This document shows, piece by piece, positions 53,805 to 63,774 of a stretch of DNA of 64,000 bases. The DNA comes from Paenarthrobacter ilicis (GTDB taxonomy: Bacteria > Actinomycetota > Actinomycetes > Actinomycetales > Micrococcaceae), in assembly GCF_016907545.1 (NCBI RefSeq), contig NZ_JAFBCD010000001.1:3162001-3226000 (forward strand), given 5' to 3'. Numbering within the stretch: the stretch's first letter is position 1; each line of letters begins with the position of its first letter. The position numbers and the translations under genes were made by a program. Under the pieces are notes generated by a model. The model did no database searches. It saw only the letters and a list, made by a program, of their open reading frames with translations, and had not been told where the DNA came from.

Positions 53805-56060
53805 ATGGTGACTCGCAAGAACCCACTGTTCGACACTGCCACCACCCTCGGAAAGATTTTGGGTTTCCTTGGCGTGAGTGCAATCTGTGGCGTCCTGGTA
53901 GCGGGACTTCTTGTCCCCGCCGCGGCCGTCTCAGGCAGTGCCGCAAGCGGTTCAATCCAGTTTTTTGACACTCTGCCGGCTGAACTCCAGGTGGATCCGC
54001 CCAGCCAGAACACCACGATTCTGGCCAAGGACGGTACTCAGATCGCTTCGATCTACGCGGAGAACCGGACCAAGGTGCCGCTGGACCAAATGAGTCCCTA
54101 TATCAAGGACGCTGTCATCGCGATCGAGGACAGCCGTTTCTATGAACACGGCGGTATTGATACCACGGGTATCCTCCGGGCCATCGTCAGCACCGCCCGG
54201 GGCAACAAGCAGGGCGCGTCCACCATCACGCAGCAGTATGTGAACAACGTCATCAATGAGTCACTGGTGGCGTCCGGCAACGACGCTGACGTGAAGCTCA
54301 ACGGTGTGAACAAGGGCGTTGGAGACAAGCTTCGCGAAATGAAGCTTGCCATCGCGCTTGAGAAGAAGTTCTCCAAGGAACAGATCCTCGAGGGCTACCT
54401 CAACATCGTGTTCTTCAACCGCGACGCTTACGGCATTGAAGCTGCGTCCAAGTTCTTCTTCAGCACGTCAGCGAAGGATCTCACGCTCCCGCAGGCAGCC
54501 CTGCTGGCAGGTTTGGTCAATAGCCCCTCGGCGTTTGATCCGATCACCAACCCGGACAACGCCAAGGTGCGCCGCGACCTTGTCCTGGCCGCCATGGTGA
54601 ACCAGAACAAGATCACCAAGGCTGAGTACGACGAAGCCGTGGCCACCCCGGTGACCACCAAGGTCACTCCGGCCCGCCAGGGCTGCGCCTACGCAACCAT
54701 GGCCCCGTACTTCTGCGACTACGTGCTTCACCTGCTCTTCAACAACCCGGCTTACGGGGACACCCAGGAAGATCGCATCAAGCGCGTGCAGCGTGGTGGC
54801 CTGACCATCCAGACCACCCTGGATCCCACGGCCCAGGCCGTAGCCCAGCAACAGGTGGACGGCACTGCAGGCGCCAACCCTGACAAGTGGGGCGCATCCA
54901 TCACCTCCGTCCAGCCGGGCACAGGGCAGATCGTCAGCATGGCGCAGAACACCGTATGGCTCCCGCAAGAGGGCAAGTTTGACCAGACCCAGAACTTCAA
55001 TGTTGACGTTCTGGACGCGAACGGCAATGACCTCAACGGCATCGGTGGCTTCCAACCAGGATCCACCATGAAGCCCTTCACGTTCGCCGAGTGGCTGAAC
55101 GAGGGCAAGTCGATGAATACGAACATCAATGCGTCCCGCAGGACTTACCCGCAGAATTTCCCATGGCGGAACACCTGCCCGACGCCTGTTAATGGCTTCT
55201 ATGACAAGAGCGTTCCCGGAAGTTTCGATCTGCAGAACTCCGACGACGGCTATTACCGGAACATGACGGTCCTCTACGGCCTCATGAACTCCATCAACAC
55301 GGCCACCTTCGCATCAGCCTCCCAGGTGGATCTCTGTGGCATCCAGGGGATCGTTGACGCGACGGGCATCCACGGCGGACTTCCCGCCCGCGATGAAACC
55401 GGCAAGATCACGGATCCCAACCCCAAGGTCCCCATGACCACGCTCTCCAACCTGATCGGCGCCACCCAGACAGCACCGCTCACCATGGCGGCCGCATTTG
55501 CAACGTTCGCTGCCGACGGCAAGTACTGTGAACCGATCGCCATCACCTCGGTGAAGGACCAGACCGGAGCCCAGTTGCCGGCGCAGTCCTCGAACTGCAA
55601 GGACGCCATTAAGCCGGAGGTCGCCCGCGGTGTTGCGTACGCCATGCAGGAAGTTCTCAATGCAGGCTCCGGTTCGCTGATCCGGCCAGCCCTCTCCACC
55701 AGGAACAACTTCCCGGTTGCGGCCAAGACCGGCACCAACGACTCCAACGGCTCCACGTGGGTTGTCGGCTACACCACCGGCCTTGCAACGGCTTCCTGGT
55801 TCGGCGATCCGCTGGACAACCAGCTGCGCCCGGGCCGGAACATCACCGTCAATGGCAAGTTCTACCAGTCAATCGACGGTTACATGATTGCGGGTCCGCA
55901 GTTCACCAACTACATGCTGTCGGTTGCCCCTGCCTACGGAACAAACCCGTTCCAGCAACCGCCGTCCAACCTATTGGGTGGTGCAGCGCCGCAACGGAAC
56001 TCCACGCCGGCGCCCCCAACGCAGAATCAAGGCAACAACAACGGCCCGGGCAAGGACTAA
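53805..56060 (+). CDS. Class A penicillin-binding protein
   Basis: A 751-residue bifunctional peptidoglycan synthase (PonA2 type). A short cytosolic start and one transmembrane helix (ILGFLGVSAICGVLVAGLLV) precede the glycosyltransferase domain with its catalytic Glu in IAIEDSRFYEHGGID and QGASTITQQYV. The transpeptidase domain has the active-site Ser in PGSTMKPFTF, a SxN-like region and KTGT in AAKTGTNDSNG. A Pro/Asn/Gly-rich C-terminal tail of about 40 residues extends outside. The ATG at 53805 follows GGAAAAC; a GTG at 53808 is the next codon. The metallophosphoesterase gene starts 4 bp past the stop. Confidence 0.93.
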   Translation: MVTRKNPLFDTATTLGKILGFLGVSAICGVLVAGLLVPAAAVSGSAASGSIQFFDTLPAELQVDPPSQNTTILAKDGTQIASIYAENRTKVPLDQMSPYIKDAVIAIEDSRFYEHGGIDTTGILRAIVSTARGNKQGASTITQQYVNNVINESLVASGNDADVKLNGVNKGVGDKLREMKLAIALEKKFSKEQILEGYLNIVFFNRDAYGIEAASKFFFSTSAKDLTLPQAALLAGLVNSPSAFDPITNPDNAKVRRDLVLAAMVNQNKITKAEYDEAVATPVTTKVTPARQGCAYATMAPYFCDYVLHLLFNNPAYGDTQEDRIKRVQRGGLTIQTTLDPTAQAVAQQQVDGTAGANPDKWGASITSVQPGTGQIVSMAQNTVWLPQEGKFDQTQNFNVDVLDANGNDLNGIGGFQPGSTMKPFTFAEWLNEGKSMNTNINASRRTYPQNFPWRNTCPTPVNGFYDKSVPGSFDLQNSDDGYYRNMTVLYGLMNSINTATFASASQVDLCGIQGIVDATGIHGGLPARDETGKITDPNPKVPMTTLSNLIGATQTAPLTMAAAFATFAADGKYCEPIAITSVKDQTGAQLPAQSSNCKDAIKPEVARGVAYAMQEVLNAGSGSLIRPALSTRNNFPVAAKTGTNDSNGSTWVVGYTTGLATASWFGDPLDNQLRPGRNITVNGKFYQSIDGYMIAGPQFTNYMLSVAPAYGTNPFQQPPSNLLGGAAPQRNSTPAPPTQNQGNNNGPGKD

Positions 56061-56064
56061 CCGC

Positions 56065-57003
56065 GTGTCGTTGGGAAACACCTTGGCGAACCGCGTCCGC
56101 TCCGTCGGGCGCGGTTTCGCCGTCACCACAGCAATCGGTGCGACGGCGGGCGCGGCGGCCGCCGCCTACGGTTGGTGGGAGAAGGACCAATTCGAGGTTC
56201 GCCACGAGACCCTTCCCATCCTCCCGGAGGGCTTCGGTCCGCTCAGAGTCCTGCACTTGAGTGACATCCACTTCGTGCCCGGCCAAGAGAAAAAGGCCGA
56301 ATGGCTGAAATCCCTCGCCGGCCTTAAGCCGGACCTTGTTGTGAACACGGGCGACAACCTGAGCCACGCTCAGGCCATTGATCCGCTGATCGATGCGTTG
56401 AGGCCGTTGCTGGAATTCCCCGGAGTGTTCGTACCGGGGTCAAACGACTATTACGCTCCGAGGATCAAGAACCCGGCCGGGTATTTCCGTGGACCGTCCA
56501 AACACAGGACAGAGCCCACCAAGCTGGACTGGCCCAAGCTCCGGTCCGCATTCGGCATGAGCGGCTGGATCGACCTGACAAACCGTGCCCAGTCGGTGGT
56601 GCTCAATGGTCTGCGATTCGACTTCTCAGGCGTGGACGATCCCCATCTGAATCGTGAACGCTATGCCGGGTGGCCCCGTGGTACCAGGAACCAGGATGCG
56701 CGGCCGCACGTCAAAGTTGCTGTGGTCCATGCTCCGTACCAGCGGGTTCTGGATCATTTCACGCAAGCCCAGGCTGACCTGATCATCGCCGGCCATACGC
56801 ACGGTGGCCAGATCTGCCTCCCCGGCTTCGGGGCATTGGTCTCCAACTGCGATCTCCCCACGTGGCGCGCCAAGGGCCTTCATGACTGGGAAAGCGACAG
56901 CTTTACGACGCCGGTGAACGTCTCGGGCGGCATTGGCACCTCACGCTTCGCGCCGGCCCGCATTGCCTGCCGCCCGGAAGCAGTGCTGCTCACCCTCATG
57001 TGA
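56065..57003 (+). CDS. Calcineurin-like metallophosphoesterase
   Basis: A 312-residue protein. An N-terminal hydrophobic segment (GFAVTTAIGATAGAAAAAYGWW) may anchor it, and the phosphodiesterase domain shows the motif set VLHLSDIHFVPGQ, VVNTGDNLSHA, VPGSNDYYAP, HAPYQRVLDHF and IAGHTHGGQICLPG. The third motif has GSND in place of GNHE. The family cleaves UDP-diacylglucosamine-like or other phosphodiesters; here the neighbour of a PBP gene suggests cell envelope work (as Rv3683 next to ponA2), which is inference. Start GTG at 56065 with AAGGAC overlapping the PBP stop; cotranscribed. Confidence 0.85.
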   Translation: MSLGNTLANRVRSVGRGFAVTTAIGATAGAAAAAYGWWEKDQFEVRHETLPILPEGFGPLRVLHLSDIHFVPGQEKKAEWLKSLAGLKPDLVVNTGDNLSHAQAIDPLIDALRPLLEFPGVFVPGSNDYYAPRIKNPAGYFRGPSKHRTEPTKLDWPKLRSAFGMSGWIDLTNRAQSVVLNGLRFDFSGVDDPHLNRERYAGWPRGTRNQDARPHVKVAVVHAPYQRVLDHFTQAQADLIIAGHTHGGQICLPGFGALVSNCDLPTWRAKGLHDWESDSFTTPVNVSGGIGTSRFAPARIACRPEAVLLTLM

Positions 57004-57112
57004 GCTTCGGCTTTCCTTGGCGGCGGAGATGTTTCGGCGCGAATATGGCGAGGATAAACTCGGCAAAACCTACAACGAACCATATGAGAATGGTCTGGAT
57101 GGAGAGCACCAT
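56996..57112 (-). CDS. Possible small membrane protein (38 codons)
   Basis: MVLSIQTILIWFVVGFAEFILAIF followed by a basic end APKHLRRQGKPKLT: one hydrophobic helix with a positively charged tail. GGGGGAG touches the ATG directly, so translation could begin at the following GTG. The frame converges on the metallophosphoesterase and overlaps its stop by 8 bp. It is the only structured feature in the 341-bp gap 57004-57344 besides the ABC-promoter region. No homology can be claimed from memory. Confidence 0.3.
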   Translation of the reverse strand: MVLSIQTILIWFVVGFAEFILAIFAPKHLRRQGKPKLT

Positions 57113-57283
57113 CTCCCCCAACCCGCCGTCGCCTACGTGGCTCAGCGCAAATCTGGAAGGATCCGGCTCCTCTGCCTGAGATCAGAAGAATCATGTCTTC
57201 CCAACATTACGATCCTCAATAACTGTTCCCAACATTTCCGCGGTGTTGCGAACTCCTGTGAAACGAATCACGGCATGGCATAG

Positions 57284-57306
57284 GGTAGTTGCTACGGGAA
57301 ACTACC
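57284..57306. promoter_or_regulatory. Operator-like inverted repeat before ABC exporter pair
   Basis: GGTAGTT and AACTACC (57284-57290, 57300-57306) form perfect 7-bp arms around 9 bp, 39 bp before the first exporter gene. A possible -35 TTGCGA lies upstream at 57246. No regulator gene is adjacent. Confidence 0.5.
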
Positions 57307-57344
57307 TCCGCACCATCTGAAGATCCAGCTGTTGAGAAGCGGGC

Positions 57345-59144
57345 ATGTCCAAACAAACATCGTTTTTTACCTCCGTAGGCCGCTTGTATCCACACGTGCG
57401 GCCCATCCTTCCCCGCCTGTTCATTGGCCTGATCTGCGCTTTGCTGGCAAGCATCGTCGCCCTGACCATCCCCCAGGTTCTCCGGGTGCTGGTCAACAAC
57501 TCCCTCCAGCCCGGCGGTTCCGCGGACGCCGTCTGGATTGCCGCCGTCGTGATTCTTGTCCTGGGCGTCGCCGAGGCCGGACTGGTGGCTTTGCGCCGGC
57601 AGTTCGTGATCAACCCCGCCACCACAGTGGAAACGCGGATGCGCGTCACCTTGTACGGGCACCTTCAGCAGCTCACTGTGGCCTTCCACGATCGCTGGGG
57701 TTCGGGACAGTTGTTGTCCCGCGCCATGACCGACCTGAGTTTCCTGCGCCGCTGGATGGCGTTCGGAGCGATCATGCTGGTGGTCACCACGCTGACGGTG
57801 CTTATTGGCGTGGGGGTCATGTTCACCATGAGTTGGCAGCTGGCGCTCATCTTCCTCTGTGCTGCCGTGCCGATCATGATCAGTTCCTTCCGTTTCCGCC
57901 GGCGCTTCAGTTTGGTGGCGCGGCTTAGCCAGGACCAGGCCGGCGACCTCGCCACCACCGTGGAGGAATCCGTCCACGGGATCCGAGTGCTGAAAGCCTT
58001 TGGCCGGAGCCGCGAAGCGCTGGAGAATTTCAACGGCCAAGCCGAGGAACTGCGCCAAACGGAAATCGCGAAAGCCAAGCAGCAGGCGGGTTTTACGCTG
58101 GTGGTGACCCTCCTCCCGGAGCTGGCGCTGGGCGTCGGCCTGGTGGTGGGCATCATGCTCACAGCCAGCAACCAGCTCAGCATCGGCTCGTTGGTGGCGT
58201 TCTTCGCAACCGCCGCAGTGGTGGCCACACCGGTGGAATTCTCCGGCATGCTGCTGGCCATGGCGCTGACCGCCAAAACGGCCCTGGACCGTCACTTCGA
58301 GGTCATGGACACGGAAAACACCATCACCTCACCGGACCAGGCCGCGGTTCCGCAGGACGCCAAGGGCGCCCTGCGCTTTGAGCACGCCGGTTTCGGGTTC
58401 GACGACGGCGGCACGCTCCTGCGGGACGTCACCCTGGATATTCGGCCCGGCGAAACCATGGCGTTGGTAGGGATTACGGGAAGCGGCAAGAGCGCGCTGC
58501 TGCAACTGGTCCCCCGCTTGTACGACGTCACCGAAGGCGCGGTCACCATCGACGGCGTGGACGTCCGCGATTACGACATCGAAGAGCTGCGCCGGATTGT
58601 CGCTGTGGCGTTCGAGGACACCACCCTGTTCTCCAGCTCGGTGCGGGACAACGTGCTGCTGGGCGCCCCCGATCCCAGCGAGGCAGCACTGGATGAAGCA
58701 CTGGATGTGGCGCAAGCACACTTTGCCTACTCACTTCCGGATGGCGTGGACACCTTGATCGGTGAGGAAGGGTTGAGCCTTTCCGGCGGTCAACGGCAAC
58801 GCATTGCGCTGGCCCGCGCCATCGCGGCGAAACCCAAGGTCCTGGTACTTGATGACCCGTTGTCCGCGCTGGACGTCAACACGGAGGAACGGGTGGAAGC
58901 CCGCCTGCGGGACGTCCTCCGGGAGACCACAACGCTGATCGTGGCCCACCGTCCCTCCACCGTGGCTTTGGCTGACCGGGTTGCCTTGCTCGAAAACGGA
59001 ACCATCACCGCCGTCGGAACCCATACGGAACTGCTGGCCGCGAACGATCACTACCGCTACGTCATAGCGAGCCTGGACGCCGGTCCCAAGGACCTGGACA
59101 CCGAATTGGATGAGCTCGAAGAAGCTGAGGAGGCCCGCCGGTGA
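57345..59144 (+). CDS. ABC exporter subunit 1 (TMD-NBD) with degenerate Walker B
   Basis: A 599-residue half transporter: six transmembrane helices in residues 1-310, then an NBD with Walker [13 protein letters not shown], signature SLSGGQRQR and H-loop VAHRP. Walker B reads [12 protein letters not shown]: the catalytic Glu is Asp. This, with the VSSGQ signature of the second subunit, makes one ATP site degenerate, the hallmark of heterodimeric exporters (TM287/288, BmrCD). Drug or lipid export is plausible; substrate unknown. The last 20 residues are acidic. The next gene overlaps by 4 bp (GTGA). Confidence 0.92.
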   Translation: MSKQTSFFTSVGRLYPHVRPILPRLFIGLICALLASIVALTIPQVLRVLVNNSLQPGGSADAVWIAAVVILVLGVAEAGLVALRRQFVINPATTVETRMRVTLYGHLQQLTVAFHDRWGSGQLLSRAMTDLSFLRRWMAFGAIMLVVTTLTVLIGVGVMFTMSWQLALIFLCAAVPIMISSFRFRRRFSLVARLSQDQAGDLATTVEESVHGIRVLKAFGRSREALENFNGQAEELRQTEIAKAKQQAGFTLVVTLLPELALGVGLVVGIMLTASNQLSIGSLVAFFATAAVVATPVEFSGMLLAMALTAKTALDRHFEVMDTENTITSPDQAAVPQDAKGALRFEHAGFGFDDGGTLLRDVTLDIRPGETMALVGITGSGKSALLQLVPRLYDVTEGAVTIDGVDVRDYDIEELRRIVAVAFEDTTLFSSSVRDNVLLGAPDPSEAALDEALDVAQAHFAYSLPDGVDTLIGEEGLSLSGGQRQRIALARAIAAKPKVLVLDDPLSALDVNTEERVEARLRDVLRETTTLIVAHRPSTVALADRVALLENGTITAVGTHTELLAANDHYRYVIASLDAGPKDLDTELDELEEAEEARR

Positions 59145-60970
59145 GTACAGCAACGTTTGGAACCGCCAACGAGGACAACACACTCCTCACCAAGGCAGAC
59201 AGCAAAGCGGTACGACGCCGGTCGCTCGCCTTGCTTGCCTCCCTGATCCGCCCGGTGCGCTTGCGTTTCTGGCTGACCATCCTCATGGTGGTGGTTTCCC
59301 AGTTGACCAGGGTCGCCGGACCGGCGCTGATCGCCTTTGGCATCGATACAGCGTTGCCTGCCTTGCAATCGGGCGACGACGGCCCGCTGGTCTTGGTGGG
59401 TGTGCTGTACTTGGCCGCTGCGATTGCCACCGCCGGAATGACGGCGCTTTATGTGACCTCTACCGCCAGGCTCAGCCAGGCCATGTTGCTGGACCTGCGG
59501 GTGCGGGTGTTCCGTCACACCCAGCGGCTCAGCCTGGAGTTCCACGAAAAGTACACGTCCGGACGCATCATTGCCCGGCAAACCTCTGACCTGGAAGCGC
59601 TGCGCGAACTGCTGGACTCCGGGGTGAGTTCCCTGGCCTCCGGGATGCTGTTCATGGTGTTTACGGCCTTCACGATTTTTGCCCTGGACTGGCAGAGCGG
59701 CTTGATTGTGCTGGCTGCGGGTGTGCCCATGTTCTTCCTGGCGCGCTGGTACCAGAAGCATTCGCAGATCGCCTTCCGTGAGTCACGGGTGGTCTCTGCG
59801 CGGCTGATTGTGCACTTCGTGGAGACCATGACCGGCATCCGCGCCGTCAAGGCCTTCCGCAAGGAACGGGAAAACGCCGGCCAGTACGGCAAGCTTGCTG
59901 AGGATTACCGCAAGAACACCGTCCGCTCCATCAACTTGAACGGAATCTTCCAGCCCGGGCTGGTGTTGATCGGCAATGTTTGCGTGGCAGTGGTCCTGCT
60001 CTTCGGCGGCTTCCGGGTACTCAGCGGTGACCTGGCGGTCGGCGTCCTGCTGGCCCTCATCCTCTCCACCAAGCGCTTCTTCCAACCCGTGGACCAAATG
60101 GCCATGTTCTACAACTCCTTCCAGAGTGCGCAAGCCGCGCTGGAGAAGGTATCCGGGCTCCTGGAGGAAGTTCCCACGGTGCGCCCGCCCAAGAACCCGG
60201 TTCCGTTGAAAAGCTCCCGTGGTGAGATCTCCTTCAACGGAGTGGAGTTTGGCTACAACGACGGCACCACAGTGGTCCCCCGGATGGACCTGCACATCCC
60301 GGCAGGCCAGACCGTGGCGCTGGTGGGGCAAACGGGCGCCGGCAAATCCACCCTGGCCAAACTGGTGGCACGCTTCTACGACGTCACCTCCGGAGCCATC
60401 ACGCTGGACGGCATCGACCTGCGGGATCTTGCCACCACCGACCTGCGCCGCGCGGTGGTGATGGTGACCCAGGAAGCCTTCCTTTTCAGTGGTTCCGTGG
60501 CGGACAACATCGCCTTGGGCCGGCCTGAGGCGTCCCGCGCCGAAATCCAAGCGGCCGCCGAGGCCGTTGGCGCACACGAGTTCATCATGAGCCTTCCCGA
60601 CGGCTATGACACTGATGTCAACAAGCGCGGTGGCCGTGTGTCATCAGGGCAACGCCAACTGATTGGATTTGCCCGTGCTTTCCTGGCTGCCCCGGCCGTC
60701 CTGATCCTGGACGAGGCCACGTCCTCCTTGGACATTCCCAGTGAGCGCATGGTCCAACAGGGCCTTTCCAACCTCCTGGAAGGCTCCGGACAGGCATCGG
60801 CCCGAACGGCAATCATCATCGCCCACAGGCTCTCCACCGTGGAAACCGCGGATAGGGTGCTGGTGGTCCACGACGGCCGGATCGTGGAGGACGGATCCCC
60901 GGAAGAGCTGATCAGCGGCGGTGGCAGGTTTGCCCAACTGCACGGCGCCTGGCGCGAATCCCTGGTGTGA
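59141..60970 (+). CDS. ABC exporter subunit 2 (TMD-NBD) with intact Walker B
   Basis: A 609-residue half transporter. TMD of six helices, NBD with Walker [14 protein letters not shown], signature [10 protein letters not shown] (LSGGQ changed to VSSGQ), Walker [14 protein letters not shown] with the catalytic Glu, H-loop IAHRLSTV. Complementing subunit 1, its Glu meets the canonical LSGGQ of that protein in the active site, and its altered signature meets the Asp-type Walker B in the degenerate site. GTG start at 59141 overlaps the previous stop. The tRNA gene follows after 98 bp. Confidence 0.92.
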   Translation: MSTATFGTANEDNTLLTKADSKAVRRRSLALLASLIRPVRLRFWLTILMVVVSQLTRVAGPALIAFGIDTALPALQSGDDGPLVLVGVLYLAAAIATAGMTALYVTSTARLSQAMLLDLRVRVFRHTQRLSLEFHEKYTSGRIIARQTSDLEALRELLDSGVSSLASGMLFMVFTAFTIFALDWQSGLIVLAAGVPMFFLARWYQKHSQIAFRESRVVSARLIVHFVETMTGIRAVKAFRKERENAGQYGKLAEDYRKNTVRSINLNGIFQPGLVLIGNVCVAVVLLFGGFRVLSGDLAVGVLLALILSTKRFFQPVDQMAMFYNSFQSAQAALEKVSGLLEEVPTVRPPKNPVPLKSSRGEISFNGVEFGYNDGTTVVPRMDLHIPAGQTVALVGQTGAGKSTLAKLVARFYDVTSGAITLDGIDLRDLATTDLRRAVVMVTQEAFLFSGSVADNIALGRPEASRAEIQAAAEAVGAHEFIMSLPDGYDTDVNKRGGRVSSGQRQLIGFARAFLAAPAVLILDEATSSLDIPSERMVQQGLSNLLEGSGQASARTAIIIAHRLSTVETADRVLVVHDGRIVEDGSPEELISGGGRFAQLHGAWRESLV

Positions 60971-61068
60971 TCGCGGGTGACCCACGTGCCGTGACCAGCG
61001 GCATGGGCCGCCGATTTCGCATCAAGCAGCGATTCAGCTATCCTTGAACAGTTGCTTTCGCAGCGGAT

Positions 61069-61145
<77 letters not shown>

Positions 61146-61146
61146 G

Positions 61147-61184
61147 AGTCGCTTTATTCGAACCATGGTTTGAATAGACCGACT
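61147..61184. other. 38-bp dyad beside tRNA-Pro
   Basis: Sixteen of 19 base pairs match between the halves, with a perfect AACCATGGTT core and outer arms AGTCG/CGACT. It begins one base after the CCA of the tRNA. It may be a recombinase crossover/attachment site or a hairpin that helps tRNA 3' maturation; its length is in the range of serine-integrase att sites. No second copy is seen in the window. Confidence 0.6.
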
Positions 61185-61202
61185 TAAGTTTGAACAACAG
61201 AG

Positions 61203-61230
61203 ATGGCGTCGAGAAATCGGCGCCATTTTT
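61203..61230 (+). terminator. Terminator downstream of tRNA-Pro
   Basis: ATGGCG (61203-61208) pairs with CGCCAT (61221-61226) over a 12-nt loop that can add TCG/CGG pairs, followed by TTTTT at 61226-61230. Confidence 0.65.
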
Positions 61231-61350
61231 GGTACCCGGGAAATGCCGCGCAAGTACGCCTGAATCGCCCAAAAACGGTCCTATTTGGGACGATGGGGAC
61301 GATCCTGGACCAGATACCGCCTGTGGCGTCTTGGACGATCGGAAGGCGGT

Positions 61351-61620
61351 CTGGGCGGCGAAGATGTCGTCAAATGGTTCATTGAAATCCGCACCAACCG
61401 CGCCGTCTTGATAGACAAAGAACCGCAAGAAGAAGGATTCGTTGAGGAGCCTCCGGACCTTGTCAGTCGCCTTCTCGTAGTACGCCTTCGGGTCGGCAAT
61501 CTGATCGAGCGCCTTGGTAAGCAGCTGGCCATACAGATGACCGCAGAGGCGGCGAGCTTCGTGCTTTGACTCCGGGCCCGATACACCTCGTTCTGTGGAG
61601 GTGCCTAGAGAACTTGAAGC
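61351..61620 (-). pseudogene. Serine recombinase (resolvase/integrase) C-terminal remnant
   Basis: On the minus strand the frame after a TAA at 61623-61621 reads ASSSLGTSTERGVSGPESKH, then EARRLCGHLYGQLLTKALDQ, DPKAYYEKATDKVRRLLNES and FFLRFFVYQDGAVGADFNEP, ending FDDIFAAQ. The pattern RRLxNxxFFxRxYV...D..x..FNEPF is the typical last 60-90 residues of large serine recombinases. No start codon, Ser catalytic domain or zinc ribbon is present, so the N-terminal part was lost. The frame stays open through the tRNA antisense strand to 60604, where it is meaningless. I recognise the family from this C-terminal pattern only. Confidence 0.6.
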
Positions 61621-61649
61621 TTAAATAAACCACCGAATTGTGTTATAAC
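61621..61649 (+). promoter_or_regulatory. Candidate promoter of type III RM operon
   Basis: TTAAAT (61621-61626) and TATAAC (61644-61649) are 17 bp apart in an AT-rich stretch, 140 bp before mod. The -10 box is strong, the -35 box weak. Confidence 0.4.
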
Positions 61650-61791
61650 GGGTACAGAAACATGTGCGTCAGCTAACGGCGGTCCTGACGCCGTGTGACC
61701 TTCCCCCTATCCCCGGGTCAAGCAGCCGATTGTCCGAGTGCCTTAGTAGTGTGAAGAGCAACAACGACGATCGCCAGGAGCAAACGCCCGC

Positions 61792-63774
61792 ATGTCCATT
61801 ACAAACGTCCCGGTAGCAACCACAGACGAGCACGAAGCTCTACTAGATAAGCTTCGCGACCTCATTCCGGAGGCCTTCCGAGATGGCGAACTGGACGCAA
61901 GCTCACTCCTTCAAGTCTTGGACGCTGGCCCAAAACCGAAGCCTGCCTTCACCTTCAGCTGGCCTGGCATTGAGCGGGCGCGAGATGATGCGCGCTCAGC
62001 CACTACGGCCACTCTGGTTCCGGATGTCGATGACTCCCTTCATTGGAAGGACGCCCGCGACATCCTCATCGAGGGTGACAACCTCCAGGTACTGAAGCTC
62101 TTGAAGAATGGCTATGCGGGCCAAGTCAAACTGATCTACGTCGACCCTCCGTACAACACAGGTGACACCTTCACCTACAACGACGACTTCGCGGTTCCGG
62201 AGAGCGAGTATCTCCAGGAAACTGGGCAAGTTGACGAACAAGGCAACGCCACCACCAGCAGAATCGAAACTGGCGGTCGCAAGCATGCGCCATGGCTAAC
62301 GATGATGTTCTCGCGACTGACCCTTGCGCGACATATGCTGCGTCGCGATGGCATGATCGCGCTGTCCATCGATAACAACGAGGTTCACCACCTCCGAATT
62401 CTTCTAGATGCCGTCTTTGGCCCTGAGAACTTTGTCGACATGATGACTTGGCGAGGTGCACGAAAGGGTGATGCGAAGCTAACGGGTGGCGGGCAGGACT
62501 ACATCTTGATCTATGCTCGTGACCGCTCATACCTCAAGGCCAATGACGTGCGCTGGCGCGAACGCAAAGAAGGGCTGGAGCCAATCTATGCGAAAGTAGA
62601 AGAACTTCGTGCCCAGTTCGCCGATGACTATGAAGCAATGACTGCGGGACTTCGGGACTGGTACAAGTCCCTTGCTGATGAGGATCCCTCAAAAGCACAC
62701 GCGCACTACAACCGTGTAGATGACAAGGGCGTATGGTTCTCCGATAACATCTCAAGCCCGAATTACCGCGAGAACCTTATTTACGACTGGAAGGGCTATA
62801 GCCCACCAGCCAACGGCTGGCGTTACGAGCGTAAGACCATGGAACGGCTCGACGCGGAAGGTCGTCTCATCTATCCCGAAGATAAAACGAAACGTGTGCA
62901 AATCAAGTCGTACCTCCACATGCGCGAAGAGTGGGCTCCCGCCTCCGTGTTTTATCGCGACCGCAGAAATGCTTCGACAAGCCTCGACACCCTCATGGGA
63001 TCAAAGGTGTTTGACGACCCGAAGAGTACGGATGTGCTGGCCAGGCTCTTTCACGCGCTCACCGGCGACAACGACTTGATCCTGGACTTTTTCGCTGGAT
63101 CAGGTTCAACCGGCCACGCTGTTTGGCAGCAAAACCCAAAGGACGGTAAGACTCGCCGCTGGATTCTCGTGCAGGTTCCGGAAGTGCCGGACACCTCAGA
63201 GGAGTCTGGCAAGAATGCCATAGAAGCGGGATTCTCGACGATCTTCGAAGTAACCGCTGAGCGCCTGCGGCGATCTGCGAACCTGTTGCAAGGTGACACG
63301 ACAGATGCTCAGCAACTCGCATTCAGGATTTTCCGTACTCGTGAAACACGTCTTCTCGTTGAGAAGCCAATTGTCGCCACTCCGGAAATGACCGGTCAGA
63401 CCTACCTTGAGCAGGTACTCGATCACTCTGAAAAATCCCCAGTTATCGAGGGCGCCAACCCACTCCATGTGGCGTGGGAGGTAGCGATCAAAGCAACCGA
63501 TACACACCTGGATGCTCGTGTGGAAGCCCACGAAATTGACGGTGTCACCACCTATGAATTCGTTTCAGCCGATACATCGGAGCGTTCAGGGCGACTCCTC
63601 ATCTCACTAGACGAGTTCAACCTTGCTACTGCGGATGCCCTCAATCTGAGCGACGACGACACCCTAATTCTTCGCGGCGACAAGGTTCAAGATGCCGTCA
63701 CACTGACACTTGCTCCACGCCTGCAGTCAAAGCTAATCCTCCTGGAACGGGTGCCTCGTGAAGTTTCGCTTTGA
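61792..63774 (+). CDS. mod: Type III restriction-modification methyltransferase (Mod)
   Basis: A 660-residue N6-adenine methyltransferase of the beta class: DPPYNTG (residues 118-124) lies before FAGSGST (434-440). The amino-terminal domain, the IEGDNLQVLKLLKNGYAGQVKLIYVD core and the C-terminal target domain are typical of Mod subunits, which recognise asymmetric sites and direct Res. SRL and TLARHM segments lie in the connecting region. Base composition is clearly lower in GC and codon use differs from the left part of the window (for example CTA, TTG, AAT), which fits acquisition with the adjacent recombinase remnant. No repeat tract for phase variation is seen. The res gene overlaps its end by 17 bp. 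Confidence 0.94.
   Translation: MSITNVPVATTDEHEALLDKLRDLIPEAFRDGELDASSLLQVLDAGPKPKPAFTFSWPGIERARDDARSATTATLVPDVDDSLHWKDARDILIEGDNLQVLKLLKNGYAGQVKLIYVDPPYNTGDTFTYNDDFAVPESEYLQETGQVDEQGNATTSRIETGGRKHAPWLTMMFSRLTLARHMLRRDGMIALSIDNNEVHHLRILLDAVFGPENFVDMMTWRGARKGDAKLTGGGQDYILIYARDRSYLKANDVRWRERKEGLEPIYAKVEELRAQFADDYEAMTAGLRDWYKSLADEDPSKAHAHYNRVDDKGVWFSDNISSPNYRENLIYDWKGYSPPANGWRYERKTMERLDAEGRLIYPEDKTKRVQIKSYLHMREEWAPASVFYRDRRNASTSLDTLMGSKVFDDPKSTDVLARLFHALTGDNDLILDFFAGSGSTGHAVWQQNPKDGKTRRWILVQVPEVPDTSEESGKNAIEAGFSTIFEVTAERLRRSANLLQGDTTDAQQLAFRIFRTRETRLLVEKPIVATPEMTGQTYLEQVLDHSEKSPVIEGANPLHVAWEVAIKATDTHLDARVEAHEIDGVTTYEFVSADTSERSGRLLISLDEFNLATADALNLSDDDTLILRGDKVQDAVTLTLAPRLQSKLILLERVPREVSL

Noticed and set aside
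61281-61586. Minus-strand 101-residue and plus-strand 94-residue frames near the tRNA
   Set aside because: Wrong frames relative to the recombinase remnant; no protein-like pattern.
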